Shown: in pieces, positions 17,253 through 25,705 of the stretch
Position numbering within the stretch: position 1 is the first letter of the stretch
Layout of the letters: every line of letters begins with the position of its first letter
From: Bacteroidales bacterium
GTDB taxonomy: Bacteria; Bacteroidota; Bacteroidia; Bacteroidales; F082
Direction: 5' to 3'
Assembly (NCBI GenBank): GCA_024400305.1
Contig: JAKSMX010000005.1
Coordinates: 1-64,000 of the forward strand
Length of the DNA stretch: 64,000 bases
Made by a program: the position numbers and the translations under genes
The notes under the pieces: model-generated
The model's input: only the letters and a program-made list of their open reading frames with translations
What the model was told of the DNA's origin: nothing
Database searches by the model: none

Positions 17253-18335
17253 TTAATTGAAAAGCATGTAACACGGCACGACACCGACGGTGAATTTGCT
17301 CAGCAATTCGCCGTCCTTTGAGAAACGCTCGACGTCGCCGTTCTGCACGTAATTCTTCGCATTTGTTACATATACGTCACCGTTTTCAGGATCAACGGCA
17401 ACATTGTAAAAGACTTTTCCGTCAGACGCAACAAACGGATTATCAGAAGTTTGTGTAGCATTGATTGACATCTTGTAAACATCCAACGAGCTATAGCCGC
17501 CGTTCAGATAATAGAGTGTCTCCCCCGCCCCGTCGATGGCGAGCCCGTCGGGATAATCGGTCCCGGCGTTGAAATCGAAACGTTTAACAATCTGACACTT
17601 AGCAGCATCATTAGCATCAATGCAAACCAAAGCCGGATCCTGTTCCCCCGGATTGTAGCCTCCGCTGCAAAGCACCCAGATGTTGTCGTTTTTGTCAACT
17701 ACCATCGCATTGGGTTCCTGCGGGACATCAATGGTTTCGACAAGCGTATTCGTCTTCATGTCAATCACTTGCACCGATTTATTCGATGAATTCGGCACAT
17801 AATAATTCGACCAGTTTGAAACGAAAAGCTCGTCGCCGACTCTCACCATCGCCTCCGTTGAATTGCCGGTCTCGATGAACTGTATGTGTTCCATCTTATC
17901 AAGGTCAATCAGCCAAAGGCCACCGCGCTGAAGGTCAGACACATACGCCGTGCCGTCGCCGACCGAGAAAATGTTCCGCGGCGATGTGAAACCTTCGAGT
18001 TTCGCCTGGAATTTCAAGGTTTCCGCATCAACTTTATAGATGTACTTACTGCCGTTCACAACGATGTAAAGACTTCCGTTGTAAAGTGCCAACGACTGCC
18101 CGACATCGCCGATTGGCGAGCCGTTCGCCTTGAAAAACAAGTTGTTACCTACCGTATCTGCTTCCTTGTCATAAAAAGAAAGCGATGAATTTGCGAAAGT
18201 GAAAGTGCCTTCATTCAAGATGAAAACGCCTTTTGCGTCATGCGAAACCGGCTGACTGCCATTGTTATTTTCTTTTTTGCATGAAACCAATGCCATTATC
18301 AAAATGGCGAAAAAAATGTAATTAAATTTCCTCAT
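17253..18335 (-). CDS. btuG: BtuG-like surface lipoprotein, beta-propeller (vitamin B12 binding)
   Basis: A 360-residue lipoprotein: signal MRKFNYIFFAILIMALVSC with a lipobox Cys at residue 19, then a Lys/Asn-rich linker. The rest consists of repeated beta-propeller blades with Asp-Gly and Trp-Leu turns (for example GGLWLIDLDKMEHIQFIETG, NDNIWVLCSGGY, NGDVYVTNA), resembling YncE/DUF5074 proteins. In Bacteroides, BtuG is a surface propeller that binds cobalamin very tightly and caps BtuB. The assignment rests on the 4-bp overlap with the btuB-like gene and on the cobalamin riboswitch in front of that gene. Without this context it would only be called a DUF5074-like propeller. Confidence 0.82.
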   Translation of the reverse strand: MRKFNYIFFAILIMALVSCKKENNNGSQPVSHDAKGVFILNEGTFTFANSSLSFYDKEADTVGNNLFFKANGSPIGDVGQSLALYNGSLYIVVNGSKYIYKVDAETLKFQAKLEGFTSPRNIFSVGDGTAYVSDLQRGGLWLIDLDKMEHIQFIETGNSTEAMVRVGDELFVSNWSNYYVPNSSNKSVQVIDMKTNTLVETIDVPQEPNAMVVDKNDNIWVLCSGGYNPGEQDPALVCIDANDAAKCQIVKRFDFNAGTDYPDGLAIDGAGETLYYLNGGYSSLDVYKMSINATQTSDNPFVASDGKVFYNVAVDPENGDVYVTNAKNYVQNGDVERFSKDGELLSKFTVGVVPCYMLFN

Positions 18336-20224
18336 AGTTTAAAATTTATTGCGACCTCATAACTTCTGCCAGGCATAGCGCGCCATAAAATAGCCTGATA
18401 GTCCTCATCGGTCAAGTTGTTAATTTTCAATTCAATATCTAATTTCAAAACATGTTTTCCCAAAGAAATATGGTGCAAAGCGTAAGGCATCAGCCTGAAA
18501 CCATAAAACTCATTGTCGTTCATCGATGTTTTCCGTTCGCCGGTGAACTCCACGGTATATGAAATATTCCATCCTTTCCATTCAATGTCGGCGAAAGCGT
18601 TTGCATGATGCAACGGAATGTAAATCAACTGTTTGTCGTTTTCATCAGTCGTATGGGCATAGACATAATTGCCCGAAACGGAGAATTTCCAGTTCTCAAT
18701 ATTATAATTCATTTTCAGATGGACATCGGCTCCGTATGCAACCACGGTCGAGACATTTTCCGGCACCCAGTAACGGTAGCTTGTCGGCTTCCATTGAATC
18801 CAGTCGGACACTTTCGAGTAATATGCACTGACTTGGCTTTCAACGGAAAACCGTCCGAAATCACGGATATAATTCAGGTTTCCGTCAGCAGTCCTGCCGT
18901 CTTCCGGCTTCAAGTCAGGGTTGCCGCCGGGATTCCAATACAAGTCGTTCAAGCTCGGATTTCTGTAGTTATGGCTGTATCCGGCACTAATTTTCAAACC
19001 TTTAAGATAAATACACGAATAAGATGCCGTCGCCGTCGGGAAAAAACCGACCGACTTGCCATCAACGATGTCGTTTCGCAAGGTGGCACGCAAGTCTATA
19101 TTTTTCAACACATTACCGTTCAAAGCAGCGTATGTCGAAAACACATCGCGTTTTTTCACACCTTCGTAATCACTTGATTCGACCTGTTCGTGATCCCATT
19201 GAATTTTCGCATTGAGTTTCCAATTCTTATACAAACGCTGTTCAACGTCAGCAATCTGATGAAAGACATTAGCAGTATTTTTCGAGTCCATGCTTGTCAC
19301 CAGTGTCCCGATGTCCGTGAACGTATTCAACACATAACGTTGATTTTCACGGAAATACGCCGACTTGACCTCGATTTTTCCAGTATTCCAATAGTTTTTG
19401 AAAGAGACGTAATTCCGCGAGAAATCATTGTCGGTATATTCAACTGTATTGTCGTTATTCACGTTTGGCATGATCTGCGGGCAGTTCCGATGGCTTTTCT
19501 GGTTCCATGAGACGATGGAAATCAACGAGTTGCCGAAGCGCCACTGGTATTCAGGCATCATTCCGTAATCGACATAATCCGCATTTTTCTGTTTCATTTT
19601 CTGATGCGGGATTACACCTATATTAATATATGTGAAATCATTGTCGCTTGATGTACGGAAAGCTTTCACCCTCAGCAGATGATTCGCCCAAGAGTAACCG
19701 ACAGTGGCGAACGAGCCGAGGGTGTTAAAGCTGCCGTAAGTCTGTTTTACATTAACAATCAATCCTTTACAGAAATATTCATCATTATTTATATTGACGA
19801 CACCGCCGAGACCGCCGCTGTTTGCGGATGTCCCCGCGCCCCATTTCAATGAAATTTGGTCGGTCATGAACACCGGGATTGTGCTGAAGTCAACCTGTCC
19901 GAGCGACGGCGCGTTGAGTTGGAAACCGTTCCACAAGACGAGGGTGTGGCTTGCCGTCGTCCCTCTGAACGAAGCCGTCGCCGTGCCGCCGGGGCCGTAT
20001 GTCTTGATAAAAACAGGGCTGTGCTGTATGAGAAGCTGCGACATCGAAACGGAATTGAGACGTTTCATGACAGACGTATCGACACTGCGCTCCATCGTAG
20101 TCTCCGCCACATCGGTCTTAATCGCCGGTGCGCTGACCTCGACAGGCTGAAGCACTATGGTGTCCTGCGCCGAAACGACGACAGCCATCATCAGAATAAC
20201 GAGCATTATCAAACACTTTCTCAT
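18332..20224 (-). CDS. btuB: BtuB-like TonB-dependent vitamin B12 receptor
   Basis: A 630-residue outer-membrane receptor. It has a signal peptide (MRKCLIMLVILMMAVVVSAQ), a plug domain starting near DTIVLQPVEVSAPAIKT with GTATASFRGTTASHTLVLWNG and GLGGVVNI, and a 22-strand barrel ending in the typical aromatic RSYEVAINFKL. The size matches BtuB, smaller than SusC-type receptors. A cobalamin riboswitch lies directly upstream, which identifies the ligand class. It overlaps btuG by 4 bp. The ATG at 20224 is chosen; another in-frame ATG lies 12 bp upstream. Transport energy would come from a TonB-ExbB-ExbD complex. Confidence 0.9.
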   Translation of the reverse strand: MRKCLIMLVILMMAVVVSAQDTIVLQPVEVSAPAIKTDVAETTMERSVDTSVMKRLNSVSMSQLLIQHSPVFIKTYGPGGTATASFRGTTASHTLVLWNGFQLNAPSLGQVDFSTIPVFMTDQISLKWGAGTSANSGGLGGVVNINNDEYFCKGLIVNVKQTYGSFNTLGSFATVGYSWANHLLRVKAFRTSSDNDFTYINIGVIPHQKMKQKNADYVDYGMMPEYQWRFGNSLISIVSWNQKSHRNCPQIMPNVNNDNTVEYTDNDFSRNYVSFKNYWNTGKIEVKSAYFRENQRYVLNTFTDIGTLVTSMDSKNTANVFHQIADVEQRLYKNWKLNAKIQWDHEQVESSDYEGVKKRDVFSTYAALNGNVLKNIDLRATLRNDIVDGKSVGFFPTATASYSCIYLKGLKISAGYSHNYRNPSLNDLYWNPGGNPDLKPEDGRTADGNLNYIRDFGRFSVESQVSAYYSKVSDWIQWKPTSYRYWVPENVSTVVAYGADVHLKMNYNIENWKFSVSGNYVYAHTTDENDKQLIYIPLHHANAFADIEWKGWNISYTVEFTGERKTSMNDNEFYGFRLMPYALHHISLGKHVLKLDIELKINNLTDEDYQAILWRAMPGRSYEVAINFKL

Positions 20225-20315
20225 ATCCACGTTCAAAAGTTTTTCTCGGGAAAAGACGAAATCGAATGCTGTTACTCCGACCGACTCTTGTCCCGAAAGT
20301 CTTGTTTGTCAATGA

Positions 20316-20470
20316 TTTGTGGCAGGTCTTCTGACTTACTCCTTACGTTTGCGTCTTCCCATTCGTTTGAGATGAACAGTGACTTTTGCAAACGCTGCAA
20401 GAGCTTACAGCAGCGGGAACTGTCCGGGACTTCCACCCGATTCCCTATTGAGTCCTTTCGGACACCAAAA
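20316..20470 (-). promoter_or_regulatory. Cobalamin riboswitch
   Basis: Read on the minus strand, the leader contains the cobalamin riboswitch signatures in order: GGGAATCGGGTGGAAGTCCC (about 20443-20424), the CCCGCTGCTGTAAG box (about 20416-20403), a GTCACTG variant of the B12-box region (about 20383-20376), GGGAAGACGC, and the closing AGTCAGAAGACCTGCC (about 20336-20320). It begins within a few bases of the predicted transcription start and ends about 95 nt before the btuB ATG. Riboswitches of this class turn down expression when adenosylcobalamin binds, here through the btuB-btuG leader. Confidence 0.93.
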
Positions 20471-20475
20471 TCGCT

Positions 20476-20484
20476 GCAAAAATA
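20476..20484 (-). promoter_or_regulatory. Promoter of the btuB-btuG operon (TATTTTTGC)
   Basis: The minus strand reads TATTTTTGC, placed so that the transcript would begin just before the riboswitch. Confidence 0.6.
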
Positions 20485-20544
20485 GTGTTTTTTTTTTACA
20501 CGGCAAGAATTTTTAGAAAATATTTTTTGAGTGAATAGTTTTTG

Positions 20545-20553
20545 TAATTTTGC
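20545..20553 (+). promoter_or_regulatory. Promoter of marC (TAATTTTGC)
   Basis: TAATTTTGC lies 45 nt upstream of the marC ATG, divergent from the btuB promoter. Confidence 0.5.
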
Positions 20554-20598
20554 ACCGATTTTTTACAAACTTTCTAATTTTACAAACTTTTAAACTTT

Positions 20599-21201
20599 AT
20601 GAACTTTATGGACTTGATAAACTTCAAAGAGATAATCAGTGCGTTCATCGTGATGTTCGCCATCATCGACATTTTAGGTTCGATACCGATTTTCATTAAC
20701 ATTAAGGCTCAGAATCAGACGATTAAGGCGTGGCAGGCCGCTTTGGTCGCGTTGATTTTCTTCGTCGCATTCTTCTATGCCGGCAACGGATTGCTGAATC
20801 TCTTCAGCGTCGATGCGCCATCGTTTGCCGTGGCGGGTTCGTTTGTGATTTTCATCTTGGCGTTGGAGATGATTCTCGGAATTGAGATAATAAAGACCGA
20901 CGCCACGAGCGGCGGTGCCTCGATTGTGCCGATTGCCTTCCCGCTCATCGCAGGGCCTGGAGCTTTGACGACATTGCTCTCACTCCGTGCGGAATACGCC
21001 GACATCAACATCATGATCGCGTTGATTGCCAATATAATATTCGACTATTTCGTGCTTCGTTCCGTTGACAAGATTCAACGTCTCATCGGCGGGAACGTCG
21101 TCACGATAATGCGTAAGTTCTTCGGAGTAATCCTTCTCGCGATTGCGGTGAAGCTCTTCGCCTCAAACCTCGCAATCGTCATTTCAGGACTTTCAAGATA
21201 A
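20599..21201 (+). CDS. MarC-family inner-membrane protein
   Basis: A 200-residue MarC-type (UPF0056) protein with about six membrane helices: FIVMFAIIDILGSIPIFI near the N-terminus, WQAALVALIFFVAFFYAG, AGSFVIFILALEMILGI, AFPLIAGPGALTTLLSL (the conserved P-x-x-x-GPG segment), and two C-terminal helices. MarC proteins were once linked to antibiotic resistance but have no established role. The gene ends 2 bp from the convergent His-rich transporter gene, so little room exists for a terminator. A 25-nt stretch across its start codon is repeated at the start of sdhB. Confidence 0.9.
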   Translation: MNFMDLINFKEIISAFIVMFAIIDILGSIPIFINIKAQNQTIKAWQAALVALIFFVAFFYAGNGLLNLFSVDAPSFAVAGSFVIFILALEMILGIEIIKTDATSGGASIVPIAFPLIAGPGALTTLLSLRAEYADINIMIALIANIIFDYFVLRSVDKIQRLIGGNVVTIMRKFFGVILLAIAVKLFASNLAIVISGLSR

Positions 21202-21203
21202 TT

Positions 21204-22436
21204 TCAGAATCCAATCATCAAGCCGGCGACACCGACAAGCAAGCCGAGCAGGACGCTGATGCCCTTCGACAGGAAAAACGCCTTCCTCGATTCGGCGAGC
21301 AGCGGCAACGCACCGTGTCCGTCCTGAACTATCGAACTCGCTATAAGAATGCTCATCGGGATGCTGCCTTGCATGAACAGCAACACGAAAATCAAATGCG
21401 GCCCCGACTGCGGAATGATTCCTATCAATAAAGCCGCCGCCAAGACAATATACGGATTCTTCGTCACAAGTCCGTGAATATCAACGAAATGATTTATCAA
21501 AGTCAATCCGACAATGACACCGAGCGTCCATAGCACTATCTTCGGAAGATGCACTTTGATGACATGCTCCCACAAATGCTCTTCAAGGAAATGCTCATCG
21601 GCAACGATTACTATCACCATGATTATCAAGAACATCGCGATAAGCGTATAACGAATCCAGTCAGCCTCGCCGCCGTGGTCGTGATGATGTCCCGCATGTT
21701 CCTCACATTCGTGCGCCTCATGAATCTCATGTTCATGCAGTTCACAGCATTCATCGTGATGATGTTCAACGCCAAAGGACTCGACGACCGACTCCTCGCT
21801 CTGCCCTCCCATCAGCATATTAAGCTGATGCTGCCCGTCGATGACGCCGCCGAGAATCAACGCCAGAATCGTCACGCACATCGTCATCAGCAAGGCGCGG
21901 ACGAACGTCAGGTTTTTGAAATTCTCCTTGACGGAATGATGATTGCACACATCGCAACTTTCATTTTCATCATGATGATGTCCGTGATGATGGCAAAAGT
22001 CGTGACCTTCGTGAAGCGGAAACGACTTTTCCGTCAGACCGATGAACTTGTTTTTCATCGTTGACTGCAAAATTCCGCCGACAACGATTGCCGACACAAA
22101 CAGTATCGCCGTGATTAGCAGAGCTTTACCGGGGAAAAGCGAGAACATGAAAAACGACTCGTCGCCGGCTGTCGCGATAAGCGTTGCCATCAGCGCAGGA
22201 AAATTCACCACCCTGTGAATATACAACGACACGACGGTATAGGTTCCGAGGCAGCCGGGAATCACGCCCATCACCGCACCCATTATTATCTGGATCCAGG
22301 GTGAAGCCTGAAGACGTTTCGACCAAAGGCCACCTGTTTTAACATTTATAAATTCAATTATCATCATCATTCCGAGAACGAATGCCGTGATGATAAGTAC
22401 TTGTTGCAGAATAAGATAAATCGAATGTAATGTCAT
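21204..22436 (-). CDS. Putative 10-TM heavy-metal exporter (ArsP_2-like) with His-rich loops
   Basis: A 410-residue membrane protein resembling PF11449 (ArsP_2, putative 10-TM heavy-metal exporter). Membrane segments occur at about residues 8-26, 48-70, 105-122, 178-198, 262-285, 302-320, 330-350, 355-375 and 390-408. Two hydrophilic loops are packed with metal-ligand residues: HDFCHHHGHHHDENESCDVC (about 144-163) and a second around 225-262 with EHHHDECCELHEHEIHEAHE and HAGHHHDHGG. Such loops usually buffer zinc, nickel, cobalt or manganese. The direction of transport and the metal are not shown by the sequence. It is followed closely upstream by nadK (3 bp apart). Confidence 0.78.
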   Translation of the reverse strand: MTLHSIYLILQQVLIITAFVLGMMMIIEFINVKTGGLWSKRLQASPWIQIIMGAVMGVIPGCLGTYTVVSLYIHRVVNFPALMATLIATAGDESFFMFSLFPGKALLITAILFVSAIVVGGILQSTMKNKFIGLTEKSFPLHEGHDFCHHHGHHHDENESCDVCNHHSVKENFKNLTFVRALLMTMCVTILALILGGVIDGQHQLNMLMGGQSEESVVESFGVEHHHDECCELHEHEIHEAHECEEHAGHHHDHGGEADWIRYTLIAMFLIIMVIVIVADEHFLEEHLWEHVIKVHLPKIVLWTLGVIVGLTLINHFVDIHGLVTKNPYIVLAAALLIGIIPQSGPHLIFVLLFMQGSIPMSILIASSIVQDGHGALPLLAESRKAFFLSKGISVLLGLLVGVAGLMIGF

Positions 22437-22439
22437 TTT

Positions 22440-23318
22440 TTAATTTCTAACATCGTTTCCCCAGAGCAGTTTGCCTCTCACTGTCCCGAAGAAATCGCGG
22501 TAAGGCATTTTCACGATATTGAAGAAGAAATCCGCCTTTTTGATTTCAAATTCAAAGGTCTTGTTGACTAATTTGATGCGTGAGTCAAGGCCGAGGGCGT
22601 AGTTTTCGCAGCGTCCGTTCACTTTTATTTTCACTTTGCTTTCATCAGAGATGATGATAGGCCTCATGCTCAGATTATGCGCCGCGATCGGGGTGATCAC
22701 GAAACTGGTGACATCCGGAGCGACAATAGGGCCGCCGGCAGACAACGAATACGCCGTCGAGCCGGTCGGAGTCGAAAGCAAGACACCGTCGCCCCAATAT
22801 TTATTGAGAAGTCTGTCATCAACGAAAACCTGCACTTCAATCAGGCTGTCGTACGAGCTATGTTGTATGCTCACCTCGTTGAGTCCGTAATTTATTCCAT
22901 CGAAAAGAGTCTCATTGCCAACGATTTCCACCATTGTACGATGTTCGATTTCATAATTTCCGGCAAGGATATTCGACACCGCACCAACAGCCTCGTCTGT
23001 CGAGACGCTTGAAAGAAATCCGAGATGCCCCATATTAATTCCGAAAACCGGGATTCCGCTGTCACGGACGAGCGGCACGCAGTCGAGGACGGAGCCATCG
23101 CCGCCGAGTGAGAACATCATGTCAGCGTTGCCTCTCAGCTGCTCACAGCCGTCAAACGTCTGATATTCAACATTCTCGTCGAGGCATTGAAACACGGTGC
23201 CGAGGAATGGACGATATATGGTGACTTCCGCACCGGCTTTGTGCAAAACGCCGATGATTTCCTTCACAAGTGCTTCGTTTTCAGCGCGTAATGTCTTTCC
23301 GTAGAGTGCTATTTTCAT
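22440..23318 (-). CDS. nadK: NAD kinase
   Basis: A 292-residue kinase that phosphorylates NAD+ to NADP+. Key motifs are MFSLGGDGSVLDCVPLV (the GGDG motif), GINMGHLGFLSS, YGLNEVSIQHS (NE motif) and GDGVLLSTPTGSTAYSLSAG. The ATG at 23318 (MKIALYGKT) is the family-like start; 13 upstream codons are possible. It lies between the metal exporter (same strand, 3-bp gap) and nfnB. Making NADP+ next to the NADP-reducing NfnAB genes is a sensible pairing. Confidence 0.95.
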   Translation of the reverse strand: MKIALYGKTLRAENEALVKEIIGVLHKAGAEVTIYRPFLGTVFQCLDENVEYQTFDGCEQLRGNADMMFSLGGDGSVLDCVPLVRDSGIPVFGINMGHLGFLSSVSTDEAVGAVSNILAGNYEIEHRTMVEIVGNETLFDGINYGLNEVSIQHSSYDSLIEVQVFVDDRLLNKYWGDGVLLSTPTGSTAYSLSAGGPIVAPDVTSFVITPIAAHNLSMRPIIISDESKVKIKVNGRCENYALGLDSRIKLVNKTFEFEIKKADFFFNIVKMPYRDFFGTVRGKLLWGNDVRN

Positions 23319-23345
23319 CACAAAACCACAAAACATCATTATGTT

Positions 23346-23373
23346 GTAGAGACGCACCGCAGCACGTCTCTAC
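23346..23373. terminator. Inverted repeat between nfnB and nadK
   Basis: Arms GTAGAGACG (23346-23354) and CGTCTCTAC (23365-23373) are perfect 9-bp complements around a 10-nt loop. There is no T-run, so it may be a dispersed hairpin element and not a classical terminator. Confidence 0.45.
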
Positions 23374-23386
23374 ATTCTCTCATCTC

Positions 23387-24799
23387 TTATCTTTCCTCTC
23401 CCATCAAATACTCGTCAATGGCGCGTGCGGCGTTCTTGCCTGCGCCCATGGCGAGGATTACCGTCGCGGCTCCTGTGACCGCATCGCCGCCGGCATAGAC
23501 ACCCTGACGTGACGTGAGAGCGTCTTCGTTGACGATGATGCCGCCGTGGTCGTTGACTTCGAGGCCCTTGGTCGTGTCTTTGATCAACGGGTTGGGCGAC
23601 GTGCCGAGAGCCATGATGACCGTGTCGCATTCGAGTGTGAACTCGCTGCCAGGCACCTCGATAGGACGGCGACGTCCCTTGGCATCAGGCTCGCCGAGCT
23701 CCATGCGGATGCATTCGATGCCTGTCACGAAACCGTTCTTCGGGTCACGCGGGTTTTCAGGGTTGTTATATCCGAGAATTTTTGTCGGGTTGTTCAGAAG
23801 TCTGAAGACGATGCCTTCCTCCTCTGCGTGTTCGACTTCCTCGCGACGCGCCGGGAGTTCCGCCATCGAACGACGATAGACGATTGTGACTTCCGCGCCG
23901 AGACGGAGTGCCGTACGTGCCGCGTCCATGGCGACGTTGCCACCACCGACGACGACGACCTTGCCGCCCTTCATGATTGGCGTGTCAACGACATCGCGGT
24001 AAGCCTTCATAAGGTTGGAACGCGTGAGGAACTCATTGGCTGAATACACGCCCTTTAACGCCTCGCCTTCGATGCCCATGAACTTCGGAAGGCCTGCGCC
24101 AGAACCGACGAACACCGCCTCGTAGCCTTGTTCGAAGAGTTCGTCGATGGTGAGAGTCTTGCCGATGACGACGTTTGTCTCAATGTCAACGCCGAGAGCC
24201 TTGAGTCCTTCAACCTCCTTGGCCACAATGGCTTTAGGGAGACGAAATTCAGGGATGCCGTAAACCAACACGCCACCCGCTGTGTGAAGTGCCTCGAATA
24301 CCGAGACCTTGTATCCTTTCTTCGCGAGGTCGCCGGCGCATGTCAAGCCGGAAGGACCGGAACCGACGACGGCGACTTTATGGCCGTTCTGCTTCGGCAT
24401 GACAGGCTGTTCCTTGCTGTTGGCGTTGTGCCAGTCGGCCACGAAACGCTCGAGGCGGCCTATGCCTACAGGCTCGAACTTGACGCCGAGTGTGCATTTG
24501 CTCTCGCACTGCGACTCCTGCGGACACACACGGCCGCACACCGCCGGAAGCGACGATGACCGCGAGATCACCTGATACGCGCCTTCAAAATCGCTTTCCT
24601 TGATGCGGGCGATGAACTCAGGGATAGAGATGTTCACCGGGCAGCCGCTCACACACGGGCTGTTCTTGCAGTTAAGGCAACGCTGCGCCTCCTCGACCGC
24701 GACCTGCATTGCGTAACCGAGTGTCACCTCGTTGAAATTATGTGCTCTCACCTTCGGATCCTGCGAAGGCATCTCATGTTTCTTGGGATTTATTGCCAT
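23387..24799 (-). CDS. nfnB: NfnB: large subunit of NADH-dependent ferredoxin:NADP+ oxidoreductase
   Basis: A 470-residue flavoprotein of the GltD/GltA type. An N-terminal iron-sulfur region carries CLNCKNSPCVSGCP (about residues 41-54) and CGRVCPQESQCESKC (about 89-103); then a first Rossmann fold (VAVVGSGPSGLTCAGDLAKK), a second (VVVVGGGNVAMDAARTALRL) and a C-terminal FAD segment (GVYAGGDAVTGAATVILAMG). On its own it would be called glutamate synthase small chain, but its partner 16 bp upstream is an NfnA-like protein and no gltB is present. This pair fits NfnAB (also annotated sulfide dehydrogenase SudAB), which bifurcates electrons between NADPH, NAD+ and ferredoxin. Confidence 0.88.
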   Translation of the reverse strand: MAINPKKHEMPSQDPKVRAHNFNEVTLGYAMQVAVEEAQRCLNCKNSPCVSGCPVNISIPEFIARIKESDFEGAYQVISRSSSLPAVCGRVCPQESQCESKCTLGVKFEPVGIGRLERFVADWHNANSKEQPVMPKQNGHKVAVVGSGPSGLTCAGDLAKKGYKVSVFEALHTAGGVLVYGIPEFRLPKAIVAKEVEGLKALGVDIETNVVIGKTLTIDELFEQGYEAVFVGSGAGLPKFMGIEGEALKGVYSANEFLTRSNLMKAYRDVVDTPIMKGGKVVVVGGGNVAMDAARTALRLGAEVTIVYRRSMAELPARREEVEHAEEEGIVFRLLNNPTKILGYNNPENPRDPKNGFVTGIECIRMELGEPDAKGRRRPIEVPGSEFTLECDTVIMALGTSPNPLIKDTTKGLEVNDHGGIIVNEDALTSRQGVYAGGDAVTGAATVILAMGAGKNAARAIDEYLMGEER

Positions 24800-24814
24800 G
24801 TTGTTCTTTCCTCC

Positions 24815-25663
24815 TTAAGCTTTTTTGTAAAGATTGCATGTTGCTTCGTGAGCATGACGCTCGAAGTCGAAATACATTCTGCCACGTGACATGGCTTCGT
24901 CGAAGTCAACCTCATAGCCGTTGAAGTCGGGGCCATCGACACAGGCGAACTTCGTGACTTTCTTTCCGTTCTGGTTGAGTGTGAGACGGCAGCCGCCGCA
25001 CATGCCCGTGCCGTCGATCATGATCGGGTTCATCGACACCGTGACGGGGATGTTGAACGGTTTCACCGTGGCGACCACGAACTTCATCATGATGCCCGGG
25101 CCTATTGTGATGACTTCGTCGAATGTCTCGCCGGCCTCAAGCAGTTCCTTGAGCGGCACCGTGACATTGCCGTGACGTCCGTATGAGCCGTCGTCCGTCA
25201 TCATGATTACTCTGTCGGAGCAGGCTCTGAACTCGTCTTCAAGAATCACGAGGTTCTTGTCGCGGAAGCCGATGATGCTTGTGACGTTGGCTCCGAGGCG
25301 GTGAAACTCCTCTGCGACCGGCAGTGCGATGGCGTTGCCGACGCCGCCGCCTACGATGCAGACCCTCTTCCTGCCTTCCGTCTCCGTGGCTCTTCCGAGC
25401 GGACCTACAAAGTCCTGGATGTACTCGCCTTCCTTCTTGTGGTTGAGCTGTTCTGTCGTGCTTCCCACAATCTGGAAAATGATTTTCACAGTTCCTTCTT
25501 CCTTGTTGCAGCCAGCGACTGTCAACGGAATACGTTCGCCCTCCTCGCTCACGCGGAGGATGATGAACTGGCCGGGAAGCGCCTTTCTGGCGACCATCGG
25601 GGCCTCAATCTCCATCTGTGTTACAGTTGGATTCAATTCTCTTTTCCTTACGATTTTATACAT
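24815..25663 (-). CDS. nfnA: NfnA: small subunit of NADH-dependent ferredoxin:NADP+ oxidoreductase
   Basis: A 282-residue protein of the ferredoxin-NADP reductase/dihydroorotate dehydrogenase electron-transfer family. An FAD-binding barrel comes first (PGQFIILRVSEEGERIPLTV), then an NAD-binding fold (RVCIVGGGVGNAIALPVAEE), then a C-terminal 2Fe-2S site with GTGMCGGCRLTL and a further Cys in FACVDGPDFNG. This matches NfnA. It precedes nfnB by 15 bp and lies 42 bp after rex on the same strand, so rex-nfnA-nfnB may be one transcript with Rex sensing the NADH/NAD+ ratio. The pyrK alternative is less likely because no pyrD is present. Confidence 0.88.
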   Translation of the reverse strand: MYKIVRKRELNPTVTQMEIEAPMVARKALPGQFIILRVSEEGERIPLTVAGCNKEEGTVKIIFQIVGSTTEQLNHKKEGEYIQDFVGPLGRATETEGRKRVCIVGGGVGNAIALPVAEEFHRLGANVTSIIGFRDKNLVILEDEFRACSDRVIMMTDDGSYGRHGNVTVPLKELLEAGETFDEVITIGPGIMMKFVVATVKPFNIPVTVSMNPIMIDGTGMCGGCRLTLNQNGKKVTKFACVDGPDFNGYEVDFDEAMSRGRMYFDFERHAHEATCNLYKKA

Positions 25664-25705
25664 AAGACTTGTGTTTAATGTATTTATCAGCTAATGTAAA
25701 TATTT

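Noticed and set aside
23387-24799. Glutamate synthase small subunit (gltD)
   Set aside because: There is no gltB large-subunit gene, and the adjacent partner is NfnA-like, so NfnB is the better call.
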